Part shown: positions 1-10,691 of the stretch, piece by piece | How positions within the stretch are numbered: position 1 is the stretch's first letter | How the letters are laid out: each line of letters starts with the position of its first letter | Origin: Mucidula mucida | Lineage: Eukaryota; Basidiomycota; Agaricomycetes; Agaricales; Physalacriaceae | Length of the DNA stretch: 64,000 nt | Assembly: GCA_015501055.1 (NCBI GenBank) | Contig: JADNYV010000137.1 | Coordinates: forward strand, 1 to 64,000 | Reading direction: 5' to 3' | Notes under the pieces: generated by a model | What the model saw: only the letters and a program-made list of their open reading frames with translations | Database searches by the model: none | What the model was told of the DNA's origin: nothing | Position numbers and translations under genes: made by a program

Positions 1-942
1 CTTATTATATGGAAGGATCGTATTTACATACCAAAGGACAAGGAATTGCGGGGAAGAGTTATTGGAATGCACCATAATGCACAGCTTGCAGGGCATCCGG
101 GACAATACAAGACTCTCGAGTTGATTACATGCACCTATTGGTGGCCAGGAATCAGCCGAGATGTCTGCAAATACGTAGAAGGGTGTCAAAAGTGCCAAGT
201 TACAAAGTCACATCGCACAAAGCCGGCTGCACCCCTCCATCCTATAGACGTACCAAGCAAACCATGGGAGGTAGTAGGGTCGGCATTGAAGATGGCCAAA
301 GAGGACATGAAACGGTTTTATGACAGGAAACGGACAGAGGCAGTGGAGTACAAGGAAGGCGACAAAGTATGGCTGGAAGGGACAAATCTCAGCACGGACC
401 GACCAATGAAGAAGCTCAATGACAAACGCTTCGGGCTGTTCAAAGTGATCAAGAAAGTCGGGACGAGCTCTTACAAGCTCCAGATTCCTCACACATGGAA
501 AAGCATTCATCCTGTGTTCAATGAGGCCCTGTTGACACCTTACCACGAGCCGCAATTTCCGACGCAACCTCGAGACACGCGTCCACCACCTGTGCTGGAA
601 GGAGCCGAACCGGAATGGGAGGTTGAGAAAGTGGTTAATTCCCGGAAGTACCGCGGGGTTTTCAATACAAGGTTCACTGGAAGGGTTATGGCACACACGA
701 ACAGACATGGGAACCGGCATGCAATCTCAAGAATGCCGACAAAGCTATTTGCGATTTCCACCAGCAGTACCCGAATAAGCCGAAGCCACCTGTGTTTGCT
801 CGCATTTGAAGTTCCCATGTTGCAATTTCCATCACATCTATTCCGACCCATGCCACCGCCTGACACTGAACCTCTTGACGTCACGCTACCCTCTGCGGCC
901 CTTATGGAGCAAATCTGGCGCAGAATGGACCTTGCGCCTTAA
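1..942 (+). pseudogene. Ty3/gypsy Pol C-terminus, integrase core deleted (copy A)
   Basis: This is the 3' end of a gypsy polyprotein whose frame is already open at base 1, so the element starts left of the window. The integrase zinc-binding region is visible (residues GMHHNAQLAGHPG followed by CQKCQV). It is followed directly by the post-catalytic region (VGSALKMAKEDMKRFYDRKR) and a partial chromodomain (EWEVEKVV). The copy at 11.7-13.3 kb (minus) has 543 extra bases between these two blocks, covering the catalytic DDE core, so this copy cannot encode an active integrase. The deletion is in frame and bounded by GTRGGG at both ends. Inside the chromodomain the reading frame slips out at about 655 and returns near 812, so two compensating indels are likely. 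Frame and order are direct observations; loss of function is inferred. Confidence 0.9.
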
Positions 943-953
943 GGAGGGGGTGA
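941..953 (+). other. Polypurine tract of gypsy copy A
   Basis: A purine run AAGGAGGGGG followed by TGA sits immediately upstream of the 3' LTR. The same tract borders the LTRs of the other two copies. It is the expected primer site for plus-strand cDNA. Confidence 0.8.
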
Positions 954-1480
954 TGTTATGAATTGCCATATTTTCACATTTTCACATCTTATCATATCTT
1001 ATCGGGGGCCTTGTCTTATCAACCAACGGACCGTTTCATCATCAGTTTTATCACCAATCATACCCCTTTTCATTACTGAAGCCGTACTTATGTCGGACAC
1101 ACGCCCAACACATGGATGACATCATACATGCCGATACCTCATGGACTCCCTATTGTATACACCGTCGACACTTGTAGCACACATGGTCGTTTCAGTATTA
1201 TTACTTACATGCAGTTACCACTTGTATTTAATGGTTGCACGGACTAGTAGCATACAACACTGGGTCAAGGGCGTGGAGCATCCCTAGTGGAAACGTGTAT
1301 GGACAAGGAGTCCCAAACACAGACTTACTAGTATATAAGCAGTAGTGTAGTATCATTGTACTTTAGTTCCGATCTTGTTTATACACCTGGCCTAGCCTAG
1401 TCTTACGAACGCAAACATTTTCTTCCTTAGTTCTTGCTGTGGTACCTGGTTGAGTCTTGTGGCTTAGTCAGTCGCTAACA
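954..1480 (+). repeat. 3' LTR of gypsy copy A
   Basis: A 527-bp LTR begins TGTTATG and ends GCTAACA. It follows the polypurine tract and is followed by AATGG, the complement of the 5-bp target duplication seen around the solo LTR at 2713-3239. It contains TATATAAG at 1332-1339. Confidence 0.92.
1332..1376 (+). promoter_or_regulatory. LTR core promoter and predicted transcript 5' end
   Basis: TATATAAG starts at 1332. The sequence AGTTCCGATCTT starts at 1365, 33 bases downstream, the usual spacing for a polymerase II start. The same 12 bases are complementary to the primer-binding region of copy B (16208-16220). The start site is inferred, not measured. Confidence 0.55.
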
Positions 1481-1960
1481 AATGGTGGTAGGAGTGACTG
1501 CGGAAGCGGGGGCAGGAGCGGCGGCGGAAGGAGCGGCAGCAGAAGGAGCGGCGGCGGGAGCAGGAGTGGTGGCGGGAGCATCGGCAGAATTGGCCGTGTC
1601 TTCATTGTTAGTGGACTCCTCGTCCAATTCCTCGCCTGACTCCTCGTCGGACTCGTTACTCATCTGCTTCCTAAAGAAGGCCTCGGTCCACGGATTTTTC
1701 GACCGCCGACGTGTCTTTGGCAGATATCTGTGCAGGACGGACTGGTTGTTCAGAGGAGAGCCGGGCATGATGTCAAGGAGTCGGGCATGCGCATACGCGA
1801 TATTCATCTCACAGTCAAATGATATGTCCGGCATTGCGTTGAGCTCTGACAGACAACGACGACACCCATCGTCCGGGAGGAGATCAAGCAACACCTTGAA
1901 CTCCTCATTAAGTGGTCGCCTCGAGGCCAAAGGGTTAGACGGGACCGATGCCGGAGGTCG
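1481..1960 (-). pseudogene. Truncated unknown ORF fused to duplicated Ala-rich segment
   Basis: The minus strand is open from about 1960 into the LTR at 1480. The part nearest the LTR (acidic EELDEES block and Ala/Pro/Ser repeats) equals the segment upstream of the solo LTR in the gene on the other arm. The upstream part (around NEEFKVLLDLLPDDGCRRC and SVLHRYLPKTRRR) is absent from that gene, so this is a chimera or a fragment of a paralogue. I do not recognise the family. The ORF runs into the LTR and stops, so it is not an intact gene. Confidence 0.45.
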
Positions 1961-1989
1961 CGTCGTCAATGACAAGTAGAGCGAGGAGC

Positions 1990-4054
1990 CAGAGACCGTA
2001 CACGACAACATGAAGCGTTTGGTTGACGAGAAATGGGCCCAGGATAAGGCCAACTATGAAACTACGAAGGCGGAAGCCCTCACGCCCGCGAGATATCAGA
2101 AGTAAGTTGTTAATCAATATATTATTCGGGTACTGATCGTTTTCAGCGCTCTCGAGAAAGGTGCTGTGTACTTGCAGCGTGTGGCAGATACCGTCGCCAC
2201 ACACATGGGCATGGTCTGCTCCATCATCTTGTGTGGTCCCATTGCCGAGCGCGAAGGTTGCATCGAGTGTCGAGGGTATGGTTTCATTTATCTTATATCC
2301 TGGTGTTTTGCTCATTTCTACTTAGAATTCATTCTGGACAAACCTTCGCTTCTGGTGTCAAGTGGAACGACTTTGATCCCGCTGGATACCAAAAGGTCGA
2401 AGAAATCATGGTTAGATTTGGGACCAAATGTTTCAGTAAGTGTACATTTCACTATCTCGGCAAGCAACTAAGTGCATTGTTCTAGCGGAGGCTGAGATCG
2501 CAAGTTGCGTGATGGGGTTGCCCACGGACACCGAGAGCACAGGCGAGGAATTGGACGAGGAGTCCACTAACAATGAAGACACGGCCAATTCTGCCGATGC
2601 TCCCGCCACCACTCCTGCTCCCGCCGCCGCTCCTTCTGCTGCCGCTCCTTCCGCCGCCGCTCCTTCCGCCGCCGCTCCTGCCCCCGCTTCCGCAGTCACT
2701 CCTACCACCATTTGTTAGCGACTGACTAAGCCACAAGACTCAACCAGGTACCACAGCAAGAACTAAGGAAGAAAATGTTTGCGTTCGTAAGACTAGGCTA
2801 GGCCAGGTGTATAAACAAGATCGGAACTAAAGTACAATGATACTACACTACTGCTTATATACTAGTAAGTCTGTGTTTGGGACTCCTTGTCCATACACGT
2901 TTCCACTAGGGATGCTCCACGCCCTTGACCCAGTGTTGTATGCTACTAGTCCGTGCAACCATTAAATACAAGTGGTAACTGCATGTAAGTAATAATACTG
3001 AAACGACCATGTGTGCTACAAGTGTCGACGGTGTATACAATAGGGAGTCCATGAGGTATCGGCATGTATGATGTCATCCATGTGTTGGGCGTGTGTCCGA
3101 CATGAGTACGGCTTCAGTAATGAAAAGGGGTATGATTGGTGATGAAACAGATGATGAAATGGTCCGTTGGTTGATAAGACAATGCCCCCGATAAGATATG
3201 ATAAGATGTGAAAATGTGAAAATATGGCGATTCATAACACCATTCTCACCCCTTCCAACGCTGATGCTACTGATACACCCCCCGCCGCTACCGAATCTGA
3301 CCCCAGTTCTCCTGTCATTGATTCCCATGATGACCGCATTGCCCCTCTTGCAGAAATGCATGTCGACGTGGACCTTCAGGATGATGTTGCTGCACTCGAT
3401 TGGGATAGTGTGGATGAGTCCGCCTTCTGGCCTGAACTCAAGGAGGCATTCAAAGTGTTTCAACGCGGATCCACATGGGGAACAGTCTGGATCAGCTTAA
3501 TCGACTTATTCTTGGTTTTTGAGGAGATGGCTGGATTTCTTGACGACAGCAAGATCAAGTTACCCACCAACGATTGCCCATCAGTCATTGCAGACTTCAT
3601 GTGCCAGCGCCGTAATTGGTCGGAGAAGTGGCCCGTTGGTGATCTTGATGTCTTTTCTCCGTTGTTCTGGAAGTGGTGGCGCTCTCTACAGCCTAATACC
3701 CGCATTCACGAGGATCGACTCATCAAGCCTGATTTTGTCGACTGGGACAGTCTTCAAGACAAATCGGGCCGGAACGGGATGAGCCTGGTGATTGGTGCTT
3801 TATTGTGGTGGGGGGAGGCTGTGTCGGACCTTACGGATGAGGCAGGCTCGGCGCGGCGTGAGGACTGGGTTCTTGCTGTCGCGGATGTGACATGGGCTTT
3901 GGATAATATGATCCGCCACGCCACATTCAGGAAAGTTTCGTGTTCGGCAAAGCGCACTGCAGCTGAGGCCAATATGGACAAGGAGAATGCTCCATTATCC
4001 AAGGCAAGTTCTTTACTAAGTGTCATCAAACCTAATGCTGACAACAGCTCATAG
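1990..4054 (+). pseudogene. Agaricomycete dispersed-family gene split by a solo LTR
   Basis: Exons can be read from about 1990: MKRLVDEKWAQDK, a GTAAGT-TTTCAG intron (2102-2146), then AVYLQRVADTVATHMGMVC, two more short introns, an acidic segment and an Ala/Pro-rich linker ending at 2712. The solo LTR follows, and coding resumes at 3240 with LTPSNADAT through a Trp-rich region (FWKWWRSLQPNTR, GALLWWGEAVS, VTWALDNM) to the stop at 4054. Removing the LTR and one CCATT copy restores the frame. The Trp-rich C-terminus resembles a very large hypothetical family I know from mushroom genomes; its function is unknown. The 5' end is cut off at the inverted-repeat spacer. The downstream half can be read from an ATG at 3224 inside the LTR, which is probably an artefact. 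Confidence 0.7.
2713..3239 (-). repeat. Solo gypsy LTR with CCATT target duplication
   Basis: A complete 527-bp LTR in minus orientation (TGTTAGC at 2713, CATAACA ending 3239) with no internal sequence on either side. It is flanked by CCATT at 2708-2712 and again at 3240-3244, the 5-bp duplication expected for LTR integration. This is the product of recombination between the two LTRs of a former full element. Confidence 0.95.
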
Positions 4055-5190
4055 CGATTGAGGAGCAAGTGCACATAGATAGATTTTACTTCATCCGCGT
4101 GCATCCAGCGCATTCTTTATACTATAGACTATATATGCATATGTTTAATGATCTTTACATGTTCTCAACTCAGACTCGAAACACTATGTTCATCGGGAAC
4201 GTAGTTCCCGCCCTATCCACCCGTCATTGTGCGCGCTCACCCAATTTAGATGCCCTGGCCCAATTAGGAAGTTAATTGGACTCAAACACACAAGTCCGCC
4301 AAAAAACACTGTCATTCGTGTCTGGGCACAGTCAGTAGATTTCTCTATACAGGAAATTGTTATTGACGACACCTGAGTTGCTGAAAAATAGTTGGTGAAC
4401 GGGTATACTCGTCTATCGCTAATAGAGAGTTCAGAGGGTGGGTGGAATCGAACTCGCGCGCAGCAAGTTCCCTATCACGTGAGTCGTGTTCGGATTTTGC
4501 TCTCAAGTCCATAGACTCAGAGGCGCGTGGACGCGTCCCCTCAGGCGAGTGGCTACACATTCCGTTGAACATGACCAGCTAGTGATGTTAAGCAGGGTAC
4601 GAGAGCTGCTATAACTGGTTGGCCGGGCCAGTGTCCGGATTGGGATAGGAAGCGGGGCAGTGCACATGATTGCAAAGCTGCCTGCAGGTATGAAAGGGAT
4701 GTATTCAACAGTAGATAATGGAATGATAATGTGTGAGAATAGATTTGAGTGCCGAGTATGGGGCGGGCACGCTCAATACGTGGGTGGGGGGCGGCAGGAT
4801 CCGGATATGGATGTACCCGTCGATTCTGGGGATTACCCCGTGACTGTATGGCCTGCGGCAATGTTGTATAGTACTGCTATATGCCACAAGTCTTTTTATC
4901 AAGCGTGTACTGGCCAGAATGTGTGGCGGGCGCGCTCAATCCGCCGGCGGGGGCGGGTGCATCCGGATTTGGATGCATCCGTGATTCCTCGGATATCCCC
5001 GAGGCCCGGCATTGCTGAGCCCAGACGGCATCATGGTGCCGTTCACTGGGCCCTGCCACCCGCTATATCTGGCAGGAGGCCCGTATTATAATACGGACCC
5101 GCTTGTATTATAATACGGGCTCTCATCTACAGCGCTCTAAATTAGAGCCGGTATTGTAATGCAATGCCCTCTGATTAGAGTCCTGTATTA
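4055..5190. other. Non-coding stretch with diverged duplication and palindromes
   Basis: No convincing gene. Two related blocks of about 80 bp (near 4763-4845 and 4922-5005) share a G-rich core and a CGCTCAAT motif, a diverged tandem duplication with about 160-bp period. From 5075 to 5190 there are palindromes: CGTATTATAATACG occurs once complete and once nearly complete, and a GCTCTAAATTAGAGC-type element follows. The ATG-bearing frames here look random. Confidence 0.5.
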
Positions 5191-5192
5191 TA

Positions 5193-5399
5193 TTAAAGGT
5201 ACAGCATAGGGTGCTGGTGCTTTTGGGGGGACAGGATCCTAATGACCTTTTTGACTGCAGCTGTGGCGGAGGACACAGCTCTGCCAGTTTGCCTAGCCTT
5301 TTTAGGGGGAGGCGAAGAGGGCTCAGGAGATGCCGATGCATCTTGCTTCGAGTTCTTGCCCCGTTTGCTGGGTATACAAACACGGGGGGGAGGTTTCAT
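5193..5399 (-). CDS. Possible exon of a basic Pro/Ser/Lys-rich nuclear protein
   Basis: An open minus-strand stretch of 68 codons contains SPPPKKARQTGRA and KKVIRILSPQK, a composition like a nuclear localisation segment or the N-terminal tail of an agaricomycete transposase. There is no clear ATG context, no splice partner and no conserved domain. It could equally be a shadow frame. Confidence 0.2.
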   Translation of the reverse strand: MKPPPRVCIPSKRGKNSKQDASASPEPSSPPPKKARQTGRAVSSATAAVKKVIRILSPQKHQHPMLYL

Positions 5400-5982
5400 A
5401 GGAAGTTTGATGGGAGGAACAGTTATTAGAGGCTGGATGGCTCAAAGAACTTTGGATAATGTTGTCGAGTACGGTCAATCAGGAATTTATACTAACGGAA
5501 GCAAACTTAAATTCAGCCTCCTTTGCCTTCATAGTAGATAACACCACCCAGTGTGATGGGTGATTTGGATGACCTGAGTGACTGTGGGTAAGCTGCGGAT
5601 AGTCGAACTGGTACCCTTACCCGAACCCGCAACTACCCGTACCCGCAACCCGGTGCAGGTCGCCGGACCCGTGCTATACACTAGCTATGAATAATATGGC
5701 GGGGGGAGCGGGACATGGCGTACAGCAACCAACATAGTCTGAAAAAATGCGAAGTCCGCTGTAGGCTCTCAGGTATGCGGACATGTGCATGTTTGGTTTT
5801 GTTGTTGTGGGTTTCTAATTCCGATGGGTCTCCTTTGAACTGTCATCCCTCTGTGCTGACTTCTTGACAATGTGCTTCTACAACAAGGACAATAGCATAA
5901 CCACAAGGACAAGAGGACGAGGACAGCAAGGAAAGCAATACAAGACAGTGAGGACAGCAAGACGAGGACACAAGGCAAGCAC

Positions 5983-7942
5983 TAGGGATGTGCGCCGTAC
6001 CGTATGTACGGTCCATACGGTATGGCGTACGGGTTACGGGACGCGTACCGTGAGTGCGTTGGACATCCACCCTATGGCACGGTCACGGTTTGGGTGCATG
6101 CCCGTTGCGGTGCTTGGATATGGCTTTGGACGGCCGTATACGGTATCTCTAATTAATCAAAACAATGCTCAGTATCCATGACGAAGTGCGCGCAGCATTA
6201 CATTTTGAATATGAACAGTGGCGAGGCATGGTTGGTGTTGCCATTTTGTAAGAATAACCATGTGGTACGATTACTTTCCCACGGACCCTCTTTTGGATGC
6301 GACATTCATCTTGAAGGCTGCAGCTACGCCAAACCAGCCGATTCTTGCCCTAGAACATGTTTATAGCGTCAGAAAATGTCAGTATTATACTTTCAGTGCC
6401 AAGCACGATCCAAAGACGCGCTAAGTTGCGTCTCGATTGCATTCAGATTCCGTCTTGGTAACTTACAATACTTTTGGTCTAGTTCACTTAATTTCCACTG
6501 TAATGTTACCCAATTATTGCTCTTGAATTTCGCAGCCATGGGGCTATACATGCTGGACAGAAATGAACGCAACCATAAACCACTTCCTGCTCTCCTCTCA
6601 CAGAGTTGTTACCTTGATGGACGACGACCAGCCCAAAGACAATGGTGATGGAGGTGTTCTTGCCACCTCGTTGTCCAACACCGGTGTCCGTAAGCTGTCC
6701 ACTGCGGGTAGGTCATCATGTCTTCATTGCTCGCCGCCGTTTAAACTGACAACACCATTCAATAGTTCCTACACGCCCTGCTCAATCTGTTCTATCCACG
6801 TCAGCATCTACCATGATCTCCAACTTTTCCTTGACATGGTTTCTTGCAATGCTTACCGCCGTCTTCACCCACATCTTCGCGCTCGCTTTCAACAACTCAT
6901 GCAACATTCCGAGGGCTGCAGAGACATCTTAAACAAGTTCTTGCTGGACTTCCAGGACAGATACCACCTGAGATCAAGAAGGGCCTGACATGACTATTAC
7001 TATAAGTTTGACGCGTCTCTGTTTTATATTTGGTCTGCCCGTACGTATCCTGCCGCCTCATTTTCCATTTGCTGATTGCTTTCTCTGCAGTACTAGACCC
7101 TTGTATCTCCTATAAGGGCCTTAAGGCTGACTTTGACAATGATTCTGAGCTTGATCAATTCATGGAGTCATCCAAGGCTGAGCTGTACAACTATTACACC
7201 ACAAACTATCTTGCTCATGCCTCTCATGCTGCATCACTCCAACCCTCGACTTCCGCTTTGTCGCTCTCACAGGCTTCATCATCAACAAGTGTTCTGGGCC
7301 TGAGAACATCCCCGCAGAAGATCAACTTCCGGTTCATATACCGCAAAACGGCCTCAATTAATATGAACAAACTTGATCATTACTTTGAGCTGCCACAGGA
7401 GGATATCGACACATGTGATCCCATCAACTGGTGGTATTCGCGGCATAAAGAGTATTCAACGCTGTACTGCCTTGCACGCAATATTCTCGCTATTCCAGGT
7501 AAGAGTGTGGTGCATGCTCACAAACCATCCTAACTTGTTCTCTGTAGGTTCTGTGGTTGCCGTTGAACACATTTTCTTGAGCAGCCGCGACATAGTGTCA
7601 ATATGACGATCAAATCTCAAGGCTGACACGATTAGAACCTTAATGCTGGTCAAGCATCGCCTTTGATTGGCCTGCCTCGCTGTTGAGGAGCTTCTAGGTG
7701 ACAAAAATTAATTCCTTGTATTTGTTTTTGATGATTACCTACTTCTACCATACAACAACTTTGTTTTCTTCATGTCTTAAAATATATATGGCCGTACATA
7801 TGTCCGTTATGGCCGTTCTTACTAGTGTATGTACCATGAACCTCGTTCACCTTGAGATACGGTACAGGAACAGACATCTCCGTATCCGTGCACAGGTGGC
7901 AGGCTTACGGCCGTAACCGTAACGGTATGGCGCACATCCCTA
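5983..7942 (+). mobile_element. hAT-family DNA transposon, 1,960 bp, defective
   Basis: The element begins TAGGGATGTGCGCCGTACCG and ends in a matching inverted repeat (CGGTATGGCGCACATCCCTA). It is flanked by a perfect 8-bp duplication, GCAAGCAC, at 5975-5982 and 7943-7950, the signature of hAT transposition. Both subterminal regions are rich in CGTAC/CCGTA words. The interior encodes a hAT C-terminal domain on the plus strand. At about 2 kb, with only the C-terminal part of a transposase recognisable and at least one stop, it is very likely non-autonomous. The same termini are found on the shorter elements at 18838 and 54732. Confidence 0.92.
6617..7665 (+). pseudogene. Remnant hAT transposase (C-terminal dimerisation domain)
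   Basis: The clearest part (about 7093-7665) encodes an acidic helix region, then PINWWYSRHKEYSTLYCLAR, a short intron (GTAAGA at 7500 to GTAG at 7549), and VVAVEHIFLSSRDIVS. This matches the hAT C-terminal dimerisation domain pattern (WWxxHxxxYPxLxxLAR...AVERxFSxGR). A TGA then interrupts the frame before the terminal KADTIRTLMLVKHRL. Upstream frames from an ATG at 6617 are short and broken, and no zinc-finger BED domain or RNase-H-fold catalytic core was found. It is a decayed, probably internally deleted transposase. Confidence 0.75.
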
Positions 7943-8110
7943 GCAAGCACAGCAACATTGCAGCAACATGAGCAGAACAAGGACAAGAAGTCAGCACAAG
8001 GACAACAACACAAGCAGTAGCAAGGACATAAGCAGGACAAGCGAGCACATAAGCGGGCACACAAGCACAATGGGCACACAAGTAGGACAAGCACATGAAT
8101 GTCACAAATT

Positions 8111-9298
8111 GCCTCTATTCTGTTGCCCCCACCTTGGTCCACCTTGTCATTGCGTCAATGCCACACTCTTCCATCATCACATATCATACGCTCTGGGTCC
8201 GGTCCGCACTGCCTTGGCCCAGGCCTGATCCAAGTATAGCTCATCAGCATAGCCTGTCACCTATCCATCACCTTATGATGCAATCCACACTGCCTCTTGT
8301 TTAACTTTGAGCTATTCTATTGTTTACACAGCCACAGACTCTTTATATATATACATGGCCTTTCTAGGTAGATTCCTCAGTTCATCAACTTCATCTTTAC
8401 ACTGTTTGGTAGCTCCCTGCACTGTATTGAGCCTGACCTGCTCCTACTTCACCTTATCATCATCTTTGCCTCTCGTCTCCATTGTTCCCCTGTCTCTGTG
8501 CAACTTGGGTGGTTGTTTAGTTTACACCAGACTCTGTCCTTGACAATGAGCAACCAGGGTGAGCACAACAAGCAGGACGAGCATACAGACAAGGATAGCA
8601 AGACACAACAAGGATGTGAGTCCAACAAGGACACGAACATGGACAAGCACACAAGCACAGCAAGAATAGAGACAGTAATGCAACTCCAGTCAATTGATAC
8701 CCATAGACATCAACCACTGCCGGCAACAATAGATAGCAATAACAACTTTAAGCAACTCGTTGGGCAGCAATGACAAGCACTTTTATACCAGTACATGTAG
8801 TAGGGTATATATGATTATTTTCAACTGCCTACAACAGTCACCCATTCCCGACGGTTTTGAGGTGTGTTATGTGTTATGGCACCAATAAGCTCATTTCATA
8901 TGCTCATGTCAGCCGTTATGTGAATTAGTGGTTGCAATAGTACAGTACCGGCGCGTCAACCTGTAGTCTGTGTGATCCATCCACATCAGTTATTTGGGAT
9001 AAGTACATGGACCATGACTGCGCTGCAAATATTGTAGTTGGGGAGGCGGCCAATGTGTTCTACCCAAGACCATTTGTTGCCAAAAAACCAAAGTTTTGAC
9101 AACTGAAGGGAGTTTACGTGTTGCAGAGTATTGGCATCTGTGATTTAAGGCCATCCTGACTGGTTCAAACAATGACAGCACACAATGAGTCAACAAAGGG
9201 GATGACAGTGCACGCTGAGTAAACCACATGCGGCTTATTCATCAGTGATCAAAAATTCTCCTAGAGAAACAACACATAAAGATTTGTTAACCAACTCC
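8111..9298. other. Intergenic region, no supported gene
   Basis: I see short AT-rich TATA-like stretches (for example near 8341) and the low-complexity block 8543-8670, whose frame would encode a Lys/Asp/His/Gln-rich peptide. No splice-supported gene or domain was found. The last part probably contains the promoter of the F-box-like gene. Confidence 0.4.
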
Positions 9299-10691
9299 AT
9301 GGCGGTCCTACTTGACCTTCCTGCGGAGGTGCTTTCCCTCATACTTGGAAATCTCCATGATGAGAACGTCTCTCTCGGAAGCGTCTCCTTAACCGGCAAT
9401 TGGGCGCTGACTGCCGTAGCACAAAACCTCATGCTGCGCGACTTGCGCATTTGCATCAAGTTCCCAATCCACAACAGGCACCACTTTCATCCCACTTTCA
9501 GACGCATTTGCAAAGACACCCGTCCTGCTTAACGGTGTGCGCTCCATCACATTCAAATGTTGCTCCAACCTAGCCAATCTCAATCTTATGGACCTCCTCC
9601 AGAAATACTTGGGGAAGCTAAAGAGTGTGACACACGTCCACGTTATCTGCAGCTCTCATTCTCTTGCCCCAAATTTGAGTTACAACACCTGCCTTACACC
9701 TACTCTGCTCATCTTGGTCTTGCGCCTTCCCGCATTACATACCTTGGTCGTGAACAATTGCTTGATAGACCATCACATTATCCCAGACTCCCTGCGCTCT
9801 CGTAGCCTCCGTGTCCTCGTCTTAAACGCATCTACATCCGCACAACCACAATATTACGCCCCCAACGTGCCGCTACCCTCTCCTCTCCAGTATGCGCCCG
9901 CAGTGACCGCAATAGAGATGTGGGGTACAGAGTATCAATCTGGTTCATTCACAGGCCTTGAGTTGTGCCTCTTTGGTGTACTCCAGAGCATAGTTCGGGC
10001 CCGAAGAACAACATTCACTCTCGTCAGCCGCGAAGGCTCCATCTCGTGTGTGACTGCCAGCATTTGTGTTGTCTCGTACGCAATGTAATCATGCATCTCT
10101 CCGTATGCCAGTGTACTTATCTCTGTAATAGTCCTAACTTTTCGCCCTTAGATTGCCCTTGAACCGTTCAAAGTGGAAGAGATTGTTTTCAAAAAACTCG
10201 TTACAAGTGATGCAGTGCACACGGCTTTTTTGGCGCTTTCAGTAGCGGGTTGTGGAGTTCTTAAGAGGCTGTCTTTCAAATTGGGATGTCAAACTATGGC
10301 CATTGATACAGTGTTTCTCTGCAAAGCACTGCAGCGCCTCTCCAAGCTGGAGGAGGTGACTCTTGAGTGCGATGGTACTGATGTGCATACGGGTTAATAC
10401 ACACCTCCCCAAATTGAGCTTAACCATGAATTCTCGTAGGAGGCCTTGATTGCTTGTATTGCTGTGCATCCCTCCCTGTGATGCGTCTATTTCCTTGTAG
10501 CACCGCCGAACGATATGGACATACTAGATCTTGCACCATGTATTGCTGGGCGCGCGCATCAACTCACGCCTGTGAATGTCATGGTGCAGATACATGGTGA
10601 TCATACCGTTGAGATGAAGGTGTACGAGGAGCCTAGATGGTTACAATTTGGAGGTGACGATACAAAGTGGTGGAAGGAATGTTGGTTCTAG
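9299..10691 (+). CDS. F-box-like protein with leucine-rich tail
   Basis: The ATG at 9299 opens a typical fungal F-box start (LLDLPAEVLSLILGNL). Downstream exons are Leu-rich, as in mushroom F-box/LRR proteins. Family members normally act as substrate adaptors of SCF ubiquitin ligases. Introns can be read at about 10077-10151 (GTACGC to TTAG) and from about 10395 to 10500. The last exon ends in KWWKECWF and a stop at 10689-10691. The first exon leaves the correct frame between about 9440 and 9500: the N-terminal frame ends at 9532, while the downstream frame is open from before 9537. Either a 1-base indel or an unseen short intron is present, so the gene may be a pseudogene. The F-box assignment is by pattern only. 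Confidence 0.6.

Larger units (their letters stand above)
954..3239. repeat. Large imperfect inverted repeat (arms 954-1638 and 2540-3239)
   Basis: The right arm is the reverse complement of the left. Each arm contains a complete 527-bp LTR plus 157-173 bp of adjoining gene sequence encoding an Ala/Pro/Ser-rich stretch. The right arm has one extra 15-bp Ser-Ala repeat unit. The two sides diverge abruptly at 1638 and 2540, leaving about 900 bp of unrelated spacer. Both arms preserve the same LTR insertion point. Confidence 0.88.
5860..8110. repeat. Degenerate AAGGACA/AGCACA-rich minisatellite, interrupted by hAT element
   Basis: The top strand at 5868-5982 and again at 7943-8095 is almost free of T-runs and is built from variants of CAAGGACAA and GCACAAGCA. 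The hAT element at 5983-7942 lies inside it, and its 8-bp target duplication GCAAGCAC is part of the repeat. A smaller similar block lies at 8543-8670. The unit is too irregular to give a period. Confidence 0.6.

Noticed and set aside
1481..1640. Glycine/alanine-rich protein on the plus strand
   Set aside because: It is the reverse reading of the duplicated Ala/Pro/Ser-coding segment.
4435..4535. tRNA gene on the minus strand (B-box-like GAGTTCGATTCC, anticodon-like loop)
   Set aside because: No A box, the T stem and acceptor stem do not pair, and no cloverleaf can be drawn.
8968..9229. Minus-strand ORF upstream of the F-box-like gene
   Set aside because: No domain, no splice signals and a short length expected by chance.
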